NCBI RefSeq assembly: GCF_002094855.1
Contig: NZ_ARYN01000002.1
Location: forward strand, 62,001-126,000
DNA from: Zunongwangia atlantica 22II14-10F7
GTDB lineage: Bacteria > Bacteroidota > Bacteroidia > Flavobacteriales > Flavobacteriaceae
Direction: 5' to 3'
DNA: 64,000 nucleotides
Of the stretch, positions 35,140 to 45,023 are shown piece by piece; the stretch's first letter is position 1, and the number at the start of each line of letters is the position of its first letter. The notes under the pieces are model-generated. The model ran no database searches. It had not been told where the DNA came from and saw only the letters and a list, made by a program, of their open reading frames with translations. The position numbers and the translations under genes were made by a program.

Positions 35140-37980
35140 ATGAAAAATATGACGAAAACTGAAGAAAAAATAGAGGTTTTAGGAGCCAGAGTTCATAATT
35201 TAAAAAATATTGATGTCGAAATTCCCCGCGAAAAGTTAGTCGTGATCACGGGACTTTCAGGTTCCGGGAAATCTTCCCTTGCTTTTGATACGATCTATGC
35301 TGAAGGTCAGCGTCGTTATATCGAAACATTTTCTGCCTATGCTCGCCAGTTTCTTGGTGGTTTAGAGCGCCCTGATGTAGATAAAATTGAAGGTCTTTCT
35401 CCCGTAATTGCGATCGAGCAAAAAACTACGAGTAAGAATCCGCGTAGTACGGTAGGAACGATTACCGAGATTTACGATTTCTTAAGGCTACTTTTTGCCC
35501 GCGCCGGTGAAGCCTATAGTTACAACACAGGCGAGAAAATGGTAAGTTATACCGATAATCAGATCAAGGATTTGATCATCGAACATTATAAAGATAAACG
35601 TGTAAGCGTTTTGGCCCCGGTAATTAGATCCCGTAAAGGACATTACCGTGAGTTATTCGAGAATATTGCCAAACAAGGTTTTGTAAAAGTGAGAACCAAT
35701 GGTGAAATTCGGGATATCGTAAAAGGCATGAAACTGGATCGATATAAAACGCATGATATCGAGATCGTGATCGATCGTTTAAAGATCGACGATAATACCG
35801 ATGCGCAAAAACGTTTGGACGAAAGTATAAAAACGGCCATGTATCATGGCGACGATGTACTTATGATCATGGAGCAGGAAACCGGCGAAGTTCGATTTTT
35901 TAGTCGAAACTTAATGTGTCCTACCACCGGAATCTCCTATCCTAATCCAGAGCCAAATACATTTTCGTTCAATTCTCCAAAAGGTGCCTGCCCTAGCTGT
36001 AGCGGTATTGGGACGCTTTATAAAGTAAATGAAGATCGAATTATTCCAGATAAATCTAAGTCGATTAAAAGCGGTGGATTAGCACCACATGGACCGCAAA
36101 AAAAGAACTGGGTATTCTCACAACTTCAGCTTATTGCTGAACGTTTTGATTTTAGCCTGAACGATCCTATCGAAAAAATTCCGCAGGAAGCCATGAATAT
36201 GATCATGTACGGCGGAAAAGAGAAATTCAGCAAAGAATCTAAAACTATAGGAATTACCAGAGAATATAAGATCGATTTTGAAGGCGTTGCTACCTTTATT
36301 GAAGAGACTTATAAAAATAATGATTCCAGTTCTTTACGTCGCTGGGCGAAAGAATATATGGATAAGATCGAATGCCCAAGCTGTAACGGTACAAGGCTTA
36401 AGAAAGAATCGCTTTATTTTAAGATCGACGAAAAAAACATCGCTGAATTAGCGAATCTTGATATTAGTGATTTAGTAGCTCTTTTTGAAGATCTTGAAGA
36501 CCGACTTTCAGAAAAACAAAAGAAGATCGCTACTGAAGTGGTGAAGGAAATTAGAACCCGACTCAAATTTTTAGAAGATGTTGGGCTTACCTATTTAAAC
36601 TTAAACCGAAGCTCAAAAAGTCTATCGGGTGGTGAAGCCCAGCGAATAAGGCTGGCCACGCAAATTGGCTCGCAATTGGTTGGTGTACTTTATATCTTAG
36701 ATGAACCAAGTATTGGTTTGCATCAACGAGATAACGAGAAACTAATCAATTCTCTGGTTTCTTTACGAGATATTGGCAACTCTGTGATCGTGGTAGAACA
36801 CGATAAGGATATGATCGAGCGTGCAGATCATGTGATCGATATTGGCCCAAAAGCCGGGAAGCATGGTGGCGAGATCATTAGCCAGGGACCACCTTCAGAA
36901 ATGCAAAAAAACAGGACGCTTACTGCCGATTATTTAAGCGGAAAACGAGAAATTGCTGTTCCGAAGGAAAGGAGAAAAGGAAACGGAAAGGAAATTAAAC
37001 TCACCGGCGCAACAGGAAATAACCTGAAGAATGTTTCGGTTCAATTTCCATTAGGAAAAATGATCGCTGTTACGGGAGTTTCGGGAAGTGGAAAATCTAC
37101 ATTGATCAACGAGACCCTTTACCCGATCATGAACGCACATTATTTTAATGGTGTTAAAGAGCCTAAACCTTATAAAAAAATCAAAGGTTTAGATCATATT
37201 GATAAAGTGATCGACATCAATCAGTCGCCAATTGGGCGAACGCCAAGAAGTAACCCGGCGACATATACCGGTGTTTTTTCTGAAATTAGAAGTCTTTTCG
37301 CAAAAACTCCTGAAGCTTTAATTAGAGGATATAAGCCTGGAAGATTCAGTTTTAACGTAAAAGGTGGGCGCTGTGAAACTTGTAAAGGCGGCGGACTTCG
37401 AGTAATCGAAATGAACTTCTTACCCGATGTTTATGTTGAATGTGAAACCTGCCACGGAAAAAGATTTAACCGCGAAACTTTAGAAATTCGGTACAAAGGA
37501 AAATCTATTGCAGATGTGTTAGAAATGACGATCGACGAAGCCACAGATTTCTTTGAACCTATCCCGAAGATCTTTAGAAAATTGAATACGATCAAAAATG
37601 TTGGTTTAGGCTATGTTACGCTTGGGCAGCAAAGTACTACACTTTCTGGTGGTGAAGCGCAGCGTATAAAATTGGCTACGGAATTGTCTAAACGAGATAC
37701 CGGAAATACTTTTTATATTTTAGACGAACCAACAACCGGACTTCATTTTGAAGATATTAGAGTTTTAATGGAAGTCCTGAATAAATTAACCAACAAAGGA
37801 AATACTGTTTTAATTATCGAGCATAATCTGGATGTTATAAAAATGGCAGACCATATTATCGATATTGGCCCTGAAGGTGGTAAAGGCGGCGGCGAAGTAA
37901 TCGTAACCGGCACACCTGAAGAAGTTGCCAAAAACAAAAAAAGCCACACGGCAAGATTCCTTAAAAAAGAACTTAAATAA
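35140..37980 (+). CDS. uvrA: Excinuclease ABC subunit A
   Basis: The 946-residue protein (ATG at 35140; ATG at 35149 is an alternative) has two ABC ATPase halves. Walker A motifs are GLSGSGKSS and GVSGSGKST, with signature motifs [13 protein letters not shown] and [13 protein letters not shown]. The zinc-finger pairs CPSCSG/CPSCNG and CETCKG/CETCHG are intact. The insert after the first Walker A contains a UvrB-binding region, so this is UvrA1 and not the UvrA2 form. It recognises bulky DNA lesions and loads UvrB in nucleotide excision repair. No LexA box is evident upstream. Confidence 0.97.
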   Translation: MKNMTKTEEKIEVLGARVHNLKNIDVEIPREKLVVITGLSGSGKSSLAFDTIYAEGQRRYIETFSAYARQFLGGLERPDVDKIEGLSPVIAIEQKTTSKNPRSTVGTITEIYDFLRLLFARAGEAYSYNTGEKMVSYTDNQIKDLIIEHYKDKRVSVLAPVIRSRKGHYRELFENIAKQGFVKVRTNGEIRDIVKGMKLDRYKTHDIEIVIDRLKIDDNTDAQKRLDESIKTAMYHGDDVLMIMEQETGEVRFFSRNLMCPTTGISYPNPEPNTFSFNSPKGACPSCSGIGTLYKVNEDRIIPDKSKSIKSGGLAPHGPQKKNWVFSQLQLIAERFDFSLNDPIEKIPQEAMNMIMYGGKEKFSKESKTIGITREYKIDFEGVATFIEETYKNNDSSSLRRWAKEYMDKIECPSCNGTRLKKESLYFKIDEKNIAELANLDISDLVALFEDLEDRLSEKQKKIATEVVKEIRTRLKFLEDVGLTYLNLNRSSKSLSGGEAQRIRLATQIGSQLVGVLYILDEPSIGLHQRDNEKLINSLVSLRDIGNSVIVVEHDKDMIERADHVIDIGPKAGKHGGEIISQGPPSEMQKNRTLTADYLSGKREIAVPKERRKGNGKEIKLTGATGNNLKNVSVQFPLGKMIAVTGVSGSGKSTLINETLYPIMNAHYFNGVKEPKPYKKIKGLDHIDKVIDINQSPIGRTPRSNPATYTGVFSEIRSLFAKTPEALIRGYKPGRFSFNVKGGRCETCKGGGLRVIEMNFLPDVYVECETCHGKRFNRETLEIRYKGKSIADVLEMTIDEATDFFEPIPKIFRKLNTIKNVGLGYVTLGQQSTTLSGGEAQRIKLATELSKRDTGNTFYILDEPTTGLHFEDIRVLMEVLNKLTNKGNTVLIIEHNLDVIKMADHIIDIGPEGGKGGGEVIVTGTPEEVAKNKKSHTARFLKKELK

Positions 37981-37999
37981 AATAATTATGATTCCGAGC

Positions 38000-38057
38000 A
38001 ATCCGGATGACGATAGTTATCTGGATTAAAACGGAACATTTAATCCCGATTATCGGG
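38000..38057. repeat. Two adjacent short palindromes between uvrA and the LOG gene
   Basis: AATCCGGAT pairs with ATCTGGATT (38000-38027, one mismatch), followed by CCCGAT-T-ATCGGG (38045-38057). No T-run follows, so these look like dispersed palindromic elements or weak attenuators rather than a classical terminator. Confidence 0.55.
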
Positions 38058-38072
38058 TAAAAGATTAAAAGA

Positions 38073-38762
38073 ATGATACCAAAACAAGGAGGAAAAACCT
38101 GGAATGAGATAAAAACGAATGATAGCTGGGCGATCTTTAAGATCATGGGCGAATTTGTAAACGGATACGAAAAACTGAGTCAGATTGGCCCATGTGTTTC
38201 GATATTCGGTTCGGCTCGTACAAAACCAGATATGAAATATTATAAGCTTACTGAAGATGTTGCCAAAAAGATCGTAGATCATGGCTACGGAATTATCACC
38301 GGTGGTGGTCCTGGAATCATGGAAGCCGGAAACAAAGGTGCTCACCTTGCCGGAGGCACTTCTGTAGGACTTAATATCGAATTACCTTTCGAGCAACACG
38401 ACAATCCATACATCGATAATGATAAGAGTTTAGATTTCGATTACTTTTTCGTGAGAAAAGTGATGTTTGTAAAATACTCACAGGGCTTTGTAGTAATGCC
38501 GGGCGGTTTTGGAACTTTAGATGAATTATTTGAAGCTATTACTTTAATTCAAACACATAAGATCGACAAATTCCCAATTATTTTAGTGGGAAGCGAATTT
38601 TGGAGTGGTTTGGTAGAGTGGATAAAAACAACGTTATTAGATAGCTTTAAGAATATTAGCGCTCCAGATATGGATCTTGTACAGGTTGTAGATACTCCAG
38701 AAGAAGTTATCGAAATTTTGGATAAATTCTATGATGAATACAATCTTAGCCCTAATTTCTAA
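38073..38762 (+). CDS. LOG-family cytokinin riboside 5'-monophosphate phosphoribohydrolase-like protein
   Basis: The 229-residue Rossmann-fold protein of the TIGR00730/LOG family has GGGPGIMEAGNKGA and PGGFGTLDELFE, the two motifs that form the nucleotide monophosphate site. In bacteria such enzymes hydrolyse AMP or other nucleoside 5'-monophosphates to base and ribose 5-phosphate. The exact substrate is open. It follows uvrA by 92 bp in the same direction. Confidence 0.9.
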   Translation: MIPKQGGKTWNEIKTNDSWAIFKIMGEFVNGYEKLSQIGPCVSIFGSARTKPDMKYYKLTEDVAKKIVDHGYGIITGGGPGIMEAGNKGAHLAGGTSVGLNIELPFEQHDNPYIDNDKSLDFDYFFVRKVMFVKYSQGFVVMPGGFGTLDELFEAITLIQTHKIDKFPIILVGSEFWSGLVEWIKTTLLDSFKNISAPDMDLVQVVDTPEEVIEILDKFYDEYNLSPNF

Positions 38763-38818
38763 ACCAGACAATTGTAGTTTTCGTACATATGATAGAATTT
38801 AAAATGTAAAATTCCCCT

Positions 38819-41635
38819 TTGAGAACCCTTTTTGTACTTTTTTTTTATTGCTTGTTGAAGATGGATGGTGTTGTGGCTCAGAATCAAATTTTAATAAACG
38901 CTGAGCTGAACAAAGAAGAAAGAACAATTTACATAAATCAACAACTTACCTATGTAAATACGGCAAAAGTGCCTGTAAAGGAACTCTATTTAAATGATTG
39001 GGCTAATGCGTTTAAAGATAAAAATACTCCCCTGGCACATCGTTTTGGGGAGGAATATGTTCGTAAATTCCATTTCTCTAAGCCCGAAGAAAAAGGCTTT
39101 ACAAGCATTAAGCATATAAAACAGGATGGGAATCAACTGGTTTGGATACGACCACAAAAACATCCTGATATTATAAGAGTTCAGCTAAACAAAAAGTTGG
39201 ATCCAGACGAAAAAATTAATCTTACATTTAACTATAGTATCAAAGTTCCCAGCGATAAATTTACTCGTTTTGGGGTAAGCAGCGATGGCAATTACAAACT
39301 AAAATTCTGGTATCTAACCCCTGCTGTTTTTGATGGCGAATGGAAATTATATAGCCATAAAGATATTGGTGAGCAGTATACGCCACCGGCAAATTTAGAT
39401 ATTCAATTAGACGTTTCTACCGAATTCTTTCCATCTACTGCTTTAGATATTTTTCATAATTACACGGCGGGCAATCGCAGACACATAAGATTAACTGGTG
39501 AAAACCGAGTAGAATCTGAGCTTTTACTTACACAAACTTACGAGCCAGAAACTTTACCTGTTGGTAAACATCAACTAGTAACAAATCTGGATGATGATGG
39601 ATTACAACCTGAAATTAAAGATCTAATCCTAACACGAATCTTTGATTTTCTTCAGGAAAGATTAGGGGAATATCCACATAAAAAATTATTGATCACTAAA
39701 GAAGATTATTTAAAAAACCCGGTTTATGGCTTAAATCAATTACCAGATTTTATAAGACCTTTCCCAGATGGATTCAATTATGATATTCAGCAGTTAAAAA
39801 CAATTACCAATAACTTTTTAAGTAACAGTTTACTATTAGATCCGCAGCAAGATCAATGGGTTCATGATGCTATTGCGATCTCCTTGATGATCGATTATGT
39901 AGACCGTTATTATCCAAAAATGAAACTTATTGGTAGTCTTAGTAAGATAATTGGATTACGGTGGTTTCATGCGGCAGATTTAGAGTTTAACGATCAATAC
40001 CAATTTCTGTACATGAATATGGCTAGGCTAAATATAGATCAGCCGTTGGGAAGCAGTAAAGATTCTCTACTTAAATTCAATGTAAATATCGCTAATCCTT
40101 ATAAAGCCGGAATTGGCATAAAATATCTTGAAGATTATCTGGGTAGCGAAAAAGTGAAAAATGCAATTTCAGAATTCTATTTAGAAAATAGATTAAAACT
40201 AAGTTCAGAAAAAGAATTCTCGTCGATTTTGCACAAAAATGCAGATAAAAATATTGACTGGTTTTTTGAAGATTATGTAAACTCCAGAAAAAAAATTGAC
40301 TTCAAAATATCCAAACTCAAAAAAAGTAAAGATTCACTTAAAGTTACCATTAAGAATATAAGAGATAACAAAATGCCTGTTTCTCTTTACGGCATAAAAG
40401 ACGATAAGATTATTTATAAAACCTGGGTAGATAGTATCGATAAAGAAAAGCAGGTAACTATTCCCCGAAATGATGCTGAACGAATTGCATTGAACTACGA
40501 GCAGATTATCCCAGAATATAACCAACGAAATAATTTTAGGGGAGTAAGTAAACTTTTTAATAAACCCATACAATTTAGGTTACTTGAAGATATAGAAGAT
40601 CCTAAATACGCTCAGGTATTTTTTACTCCAGAAATAGATTATAATCTTTATGATGGGATTGCGATTGGCCCAAAAATGTACAATACCACATTTTTGGCAA
40701 AAGATTTAAGTTTTAGGCTAGCTCCAAAATATGGCTTTAACAGCAATACCCTTGTTGGTAGTGCCAATATCGATTATACCTGGCGATATGATAATAAAGA
40801 TTTACGTACAATTAGATTAGGAATTAGTGGTAACAGGTTTTCTTATGGCTACGATCTTTTTTATCGTAGGTATACTCCTTATTTAAATTTTGTTTTTAGA
40901 CCACAAAACTTAAGAGATAACGAGCGGCAAAGTTTATCGATTAGAAATATTAACGTGAATCGTGACGCAAATCCATTTGATCAAAACCAAACAACACCCA
41001 ATTATAATGTTTTTAATGTACGTTATGGCTACGGAAATTCATTTTTGGTAGATCATACATCAGCGGTGATCGATTATCAACTTGCCGAAAATTTCAGTAA
41101 AGTTTCTTTAACCCTTCAGTATCGAAAATTATTTAAAAACAATCGCCAGATAAACCTGCGGTTTTATGGAGGGACTTTTATTTATAGTGATTTACAGGAA
41201 GATTCTAATTATTTCAGCTTTGCTTTAGACAGGCCAACAGATTATCTTTTCGATTATAATTACTACGGAAGAAGCGAAGGCGATGGACTATTTAGCCAGC
41301 AAATTATAATGGCTGAAGGAGGATTTAAATCTCAGGTAATGCCAGAATATGCTAACCAATGGATTACAACCGTAAACGCAAGCACCAATATCTGGAAATG
41401 GATTTTTGCCTATGGCGATGCCGGGATTATAAAAAATAGAGGCCAAAACAGCGAATTCCTATATGATTCGGGTATTCGTGTAGCACTTGTTGAAGATTAT
41501 TTTGAAGTTTTTTTCCCGGTATACTCAAATTTAGGCTGGGAAATAGCGCAACCTAATTATGATCAAAAAATTAGATTTATCGTATCGCTGGATATCAACA
41601 CTTTAATACGTCTTTTTACCCGTAGATGGTATTAA
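38819..41635 (+). CDS. Degenerate M1-peptidase-like protein with C-terminal outer membrane barrel
   Basis: The 938-residue protein starts at a TTG (38819), the only in-frame start that keeps the signal peptide ending near GVVAQ; an in-frame ATG at 38804 is directly followed by TAA. Residues about 25-600 follow the M1 aminopeptidase plan: N-terminal beta-saddle, a GAMEN-like position reading YGLNQLP, and a helical domain ending AGIGIKYLEDYLG and KNIDWFFEDYV. The zinc motif HExxH is absent; its place reads YDIQQLKTITNN, and the distal WLNEG position is WVHDA. Residues about 600-938 are alternating aromatic beta-strands ending TRRWY, an outer-membrane barrel signature. It is probably a non-catalytic binding or scaffold protein at the outer membrane. 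Confidence 0.78.
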   Translation: MRTLFVLFFYCLLKMDGVVAQNQILINAELNKEERTIYINQQLTYVNTAKVPVKELYLNDWANAFKDKNTPLAHRFGEEYVRKFHFSKPEEKGFTSIKHIKQDGNQLVWIRPQKHPDIIRVQLNKKLDPDEKINLTFNYSIKVPSDKFTRFGVSSDGNYKLKFWYLTPAVFDGEWKLYSHKDIGEQYTPPANLDIQLDVSTEFFPSTALDIFHNYTAGNRRHIRLTGENRVESELLLTQTYEPETLPVGKHQLVTNLDDDGLQPEIKDLILTRIFDFLQERLGEYPHKKLLITKEDYLKNPVYGLNQLPDFIRPFPDGFNYDIQQLKTITNNFLSNSLLLDPQQDQWVHDAIAISLMIDYVDRYYPKMKLIGSLSKIIGLRWFHAADLEFNDQYQFLYMNMARLNIDQPLGSSKDSLLKFNVNIANPYKAGIGIKYLEDYLGSEKVKNAISEFYLENRLKLSSEKEFSSILHKNADKNIDWFFEDYVNSRKKIDFKISKLKKSKDSLKVTIKNIRDNKMPVSLYGIKDDKIIYKTWVDSIDKEKQVTIPRNDAERIALNYEQIIPEYNQRNNFRGVSKLFNKPIQFRLLEDIEDPKYAQVFFTPEIDYNLYDGIAIGPKMYNTTFLAKDLSFRLAPKYGFNSNTLVGSANIDYTWRYDNKDLRTIRLGISGNRFSYGYDLFYRRYTPYLNFVFRPQNLRDNERQSLSIRNINVNRDANPFDQNQTTPNYNVFNVRYGYGNSFLVDHTSAVIDYQLAENFSKVSLTLQYRKLFKNNRQINLRFYGGTFIYSDLQEDSNYFSFALDRPTDYLFDYNYYGRSEGDGLFSQQIIMAEGGFKSQVMPEYANQWITTVNASTNIWKWIFAYGDAGIIKNRGQNSEFLYDSGIRVALVEDYFEVFFPVYSNLGWEIAQPNYDQKIRFIVSLDINTLIRLFTRRWY

Positions 41636-41655
41636 TTCGCTAAAATTCAACAAGA

Positions 41656-41694
41656 TTTTTATTGAAAAACCAATTTCAAAGAATTCAATAAAAA
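41656..41694. terminator. AT-rich hairpin, possible weak terminator
   Basis: A perfect 11-bp inverted repeat (TTTTTATTGAA with TTCAATAAAAA) has a 17-base loop and lies 20 bp after the stop of the M1-like gene. Its stability is low because the stem is almost all A and T. Confidence 0.4.
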
Positions 41695-41779
41695 CGAAAT
41701 TTTTCTAATATTTTTTAAATAATTTCAATTTAACCGATGTTAAAATATGTTATATTTAAAATATGTAGATTTTTATGAA

Positions 41780-41810
41780 TTGTGTACAATCCTAAATTTA
41801 GCTATATTTG
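41780..41810 (+). promoter_or_regulatory. Promoter of the fused E1 gene
   Basis: TTG at 41780-41782 and TATATTTG at 41803-41810 are separated by 20 bp, a full match to the Bacteroidota -33/-7 pattern. Transcription would begin just before the chosen ATG at 41832, which argues against the upstream in-frame GTG at 41808. Confidence 0.65.
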
Positions 41811-41831
41811 TGTGATCCAAAAAAGAAGTTC

Positions 41832-44237
41832 ATGCAAAGCGAAACCGAAACTAAAGAATCGATTTCTTACGAAGATTTTAAAACACAAGTTTTAAAAGAT
41901 TATAAAGTTGCCGTAACGAGCCGCGAATGTAGCTTGCTGGGAAGACGTGAAGTGCTTACTGGTAAAGCAAAATTTGGGATTTTTGGAGACGGTAAAGAGT
42001 TGCCTCAAATTGCAATGGCAAAAAGTTTTAAGAACGGTGATTTTAGATCTGGTTACTATCGCGATCAAACTTTTATGATGGCGATTGGACATTTAAGCAT
42101 AGAAAACTTTTTTGCCGGACTTTATGCCGACACCGATATTGAAAACGAACCAATGTCTGCCGGTCGCCAAATGGGTGGCCATTTTATCTCCCATAATAAT
42201 AATGACGACGGAAGTTGGAAAAACCTGATGGAGCAAAAAAACTCTAGTGCAGATATTTCTCCAACTGCCGGCCAAATGCCAAGATTGTTAGGTTTAGCAC
42301 AGGCTTCTAAAATTTATAGAAATGTAGATGGTTTAGATGCTGAAATGTTTTCTAACAATGGTAACGAAGTTGCCTGGGGAACTATAGGAAACGCAAGTAC
42401 CAGTGAAGGACATTTTTGGGAAACCGTAAATGCAGCAGGTGTTTTACAGGTACCAATGGTGTTAAGTGTTTGGGATGATGAATACGGAATTTCGGTACAT
42501 GCAAAACATCAAACTACAAAAGAAAGTATTTCTGAAGTTCTAAAAGGATTTCAGCGTGATCAAGATAAAAACAATGGTTACGAAATCATTGTGGTAAATG
42601 GTTGGGATTATGTAGAGTTGGTTGAAGCTTACGATAAAGCTCAAAAAATTGCCAGAGAAGAACATTGCCCGGTATTAATCCATGTAGTTGAATTAACACA
42701 ACCACAGGGGCACTCTACTTCTGGATCTCACGAACGTTATAAAAGTGACAAGCGCTTAGCCTGGGAAAAAGAATTTGATTGTAACGCAAAATTTAGAACC
42801 TGGATTATCGAAAATGGCTTCAGTACTCCTGAAGAAATCGATAAATTGGATAAAGATATTAAGCGCGAAGTTAGAGAAGGGAAAAAAAGAGCCTGGAATG
42901 CTTACCTAAATCCTAACAAGGAAAAGCAACAAGAATTACTTCAAATTCTTAGCAATATCGCTAAAAAAAGTGATGCTGAAGAACACTTAAAGCCACTTAT
43001 TAAAAAACTTAAAAGCACTAAAGAACCTTTAAAAAAGGATGTGCTTTCTTTAGCTAGAAAAACATTACGCTACATTATCAATTTTAATGGTGAAGATAAA
43101 ACTGAATTAATTAATTGGATCAAAGATTTTAATGATCAATCTTTCGATGAATACAGTAGCCATCTTTATAGCACCAATAAAGCAATCGATAATGAAGTTT
43201 TACCGGTGTATGCAGATGAACCTAAAATGGTAGATGCACGTATCGTAATTCGTGATAATTTTGATAAGATTTTTGAAACCCGACCAGAAACTATGATTTT
43301 TGGTGAAGATGCTGGTGAAATTGGAGATGTAAACCAGGGCTTAGAAGGTCTTCAGAAAAAATATGGATCATACCGCGTTGCCGATACCGGAATACGCGAA
43401 GCAACAATCCTGGGACAAGGAATTGGTCTTTCGCTAAGAGGATTACGCCCTATTGCTGAAATTCAGTATTTAGATTACGTAATGTATGCCTTACAAACTA
43501 TTAGTGACGATTTGGCTACCTTACATTACAGAACTAAAGGAAAACAAAAAAATCCATTAATTGTTAGAACCCGTGGCCACCGTTTGGAAGGTATTTGGCA
43601 TAGTGGATCTCAATTAGGCGGAATCTTAAATTTGATTCGTGGTGTGTATGTTTTAGTTCCTAGAAATATGACCAAAGCTGCCGGCTTCTACAATAATTTA
43701 CTCGATCTTGATAATCCTGCTCTAATTGTAGAATGTCTTAATGGATATCGTTTAAAGGAACGTTTACCAGAAAATCTTGGAGAATTCAAAACTCCAATTG
43801 GCAAGGTAGAAACGCTTAGAGAAGGTAAAGATATTACTTTGGTTTCTTATGGTTCTACACTTAGGATTATTGAACAAACCGCCGATGAGCTTGCTGAAAT
43901 AGGCATCGATGTTGAAATTATAGATGTACAATCCTTACTCCCATTCGATACTTCTCATGATATCGTAGAAAGTGTAAAGAAAACGAATCGCTTACTTGTA
44001 ATCGATGAAGATGTACCAGGCGGTGCTTCTTCCTATATCTTACAAAAAGTATTAGAAGACCAAAATGCATGGCGTTATTTAGACAGTAAACCGCAAACGC
44101 TAACTGCTAAAGAACATCGCCCAGCTTATGGTAGTGACGGCGATTATTTTTCTAAACCTTCTCACGAAGATGTTTACGAAAAAATATATGCCATTATGCA
44201 TGAAAGCAATCCAGAAAAATTTCCAAAATTGATGTAA
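41832..44237 (+). CDS. Fused E1 alpha-beta subunit of a 2-oxo-acid (branched-chain) dehydrogenase complex
   Basis: An 801-residue single polypeptide. The E1-alpha part covers about 1-330 and a helical linker about 330-460. The E1-beta part covers about 465-801, with FGEDAGEIGDVNQG, ADTGIREATILGQGIG and IDVQSLLPFD. It decarboxylates branched-chain 2-oxo acids or pyruvate using thiamine diphosphate and transfers the acyl group to lipoyl-E2. The usual alpha-subunit cofactor motif GDG...NN reads GNA (186-188) and DD (215-216). E2 and E3 genes are not in the window. A terminator follows. Confidence 0.88.
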   Translation: MQSETETKESISYEDFKTQVLKDYKVAVTSRECSLLGRREVLTGKAKFGIFGDGKELPQIAMAKSFKNGDFRSGYYRDQTFMMAIGHLSIENFFAGLYADTDIENEPMSAGRQMGGHFISHNNNDDGSWKNLMEQKNSSADISPTAGQMPRLLGLAQASKIYRNVDGLDAEMFSNNGNEVAWGTIGNASTSEGHFWETVNAAGVLQVPMVLSVWDDEYGISVHAKHQTTKESISEVLKGFQRDQDKNNGYEIIVVNGWDYVELVEAYDKAQKIAREEHCPVLIHVVELTQPQGHSTSGSHERYKSDKRLAWEKEFDCNAKFRTWIIENGFSTPEEIDKLDKDIKREVREGKKRAWNAYLNPNKEKQQELLQILSNIAKKSDAEEHLKPLIKKLKSTKEPLKKDVLSLARKTLRYIINFNGEDKTELINWIKDFNDQSFDEYSSHLYSTNKAIDNEVLPVYADEPKMVDARIVIRDNFDKIFETRPETMIFGEDAGEIGDVNQGLEGLQKKYGSYRVADTGIREATILGQGIGLSLRGLRPIAEIQYLDYVMYALQTISDDLATLHYRTKGKQKNPLIVRTRGHRLEGIWHSGSQLGGILNLIRGVYVLVPRNMTKAAGFYNNLLDLDNPALIVECLNGYRLKERLPENLGEFKTPIGKVETLREGKDITLVSYGSTLRIIEQTADELAEIGIDVEIIDVQSLLPFDTSHDIVESVKKTNRLLVIDEDVPGGASSYILQKVLEDQNAWRYLDSKPQTLTAKEHRPAYGSDGDYFSKPSHEDVYEKIYAIMHESNPEKFPKLM

Positions 44238-44257
44238 AAATCATCGATTTTCAAAAC

Positions 44258-44287
44258 AAAAAAGCCGCTAATTCTTAGTGGCTTTTT
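44258..44287 (+). terminator. Terminator after the fused E1 gene
   Basis: AAAAAGCCGCTA pairs with TAGTGGCTTTTT (one non-Watson-Crick position) across a short loop and ends in T5, 20 bp after the stop. Confidence 0.85.
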
Positions 44288-44391
44288 ATATTTCTACTGG
44301 AGCATTTAATCTCGATTTTCAAATAAAACTGAAAATAATAATCTATAAATCCTAGAAAAGTCCTAATATTAGAAATAGATTTTTAGAACTT

Positions 44392-44967
44392 TTATCTAAA
44401 TTGTTTGGGTTTATTTCTTTGACAGGCATTTTCCACAATGTCTAGAATTCTTTTTTCTCTAGTCTGTTCTCTTTTAGCCGAAATCACCCAGTATAAAATT
44501 GATTTTTTGTCTGACTTACTTAAACTTTCAAAATATTCCAAAGTTCCTTTATTTTTGGAAAATTCCAGTAATAAGTCATTTGGAATCTCAAGATTTTCAA
44601 TAGCATCCAAAAATGTCCAAGAACCATTTTCTTTTGCAATTTCAATACTTGCCAACCCGGCTTCAGCCATAAGTCCATTATCGATTAATTTTTGAATCTT
44701 TTCTTTATTGACTTTAGACCAATTACTTTTGGCTTTTCGTTTTGTAAAATACTGTTTGTACTTCTCGCTATCAATTGTCTTTTTTGTGCTATCGATCCAA
44801 CCAAAACAAAGAGATTCATCTACAGATTCACTCCAACTTAAATTATACTTAGGTGAAGTTTTTCTATAAAAGATTAACCATACTGCATCTTTATCAGCGT
44901 GGTTTTGCTTGAGCCAGTTTCTCCATTCTTCTTTATTTTTGGGACAAAACTCCTCAGCTTCTTTCAT
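44392..44967 (-). CDS. YdeI/OmdA-family protein
   Basis: The 191-residue soluble protein has the family blocks WRNWLKQNHADKDAVWLIFY, ESLCFGWIDS and a Lys-rich C-terminal helical region. The family is annotated as 'bacteriocin protection' or 'OmpD-associated', but the biochemical role is not established. It is followed on the left by the terminator of the convergent E1 gene. It lies 56 bp downstream of the PH-domain pair, possibly as a last cistron. Confidence 0.8.
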   Translation of the reverse strand: MKEAEEFCPKNKEEWRNWLKQNHADKDAVWLIFYRKTSPKYNLSWSESVDESLCFGWIDSTKKTIDSEKYKQYFTKRKAKSNWSKVNKEKIQKLIDNGLMAEAGLASIEIAKENGSWTFLDAIENLEIPNDLLLEFSKNKGTLEYFESLSKSDKKSILYWVISAKREQTREKRILDIVENACQRNKPKQFR

Positions 44968-45023
44968 TTTTTATCTTTGTTTTTTCGAAAAGATCCAGAA
45001 TGCAATTTTACGAATTTAGCGAT

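Noticed and set aside
35140-37980. UvrA2 (drug-resistance-associated) instead of UvrA1
   Set aside because: The UvrB-binding insert is present and the length is that of canonical UvrA.
38804-38809. ATG at 38804 as start of the M1-like gene
   Set aside because: It is followed immediately by an in-frame TAA; the TTG at 38819 is the only start keeping the signal peptide.
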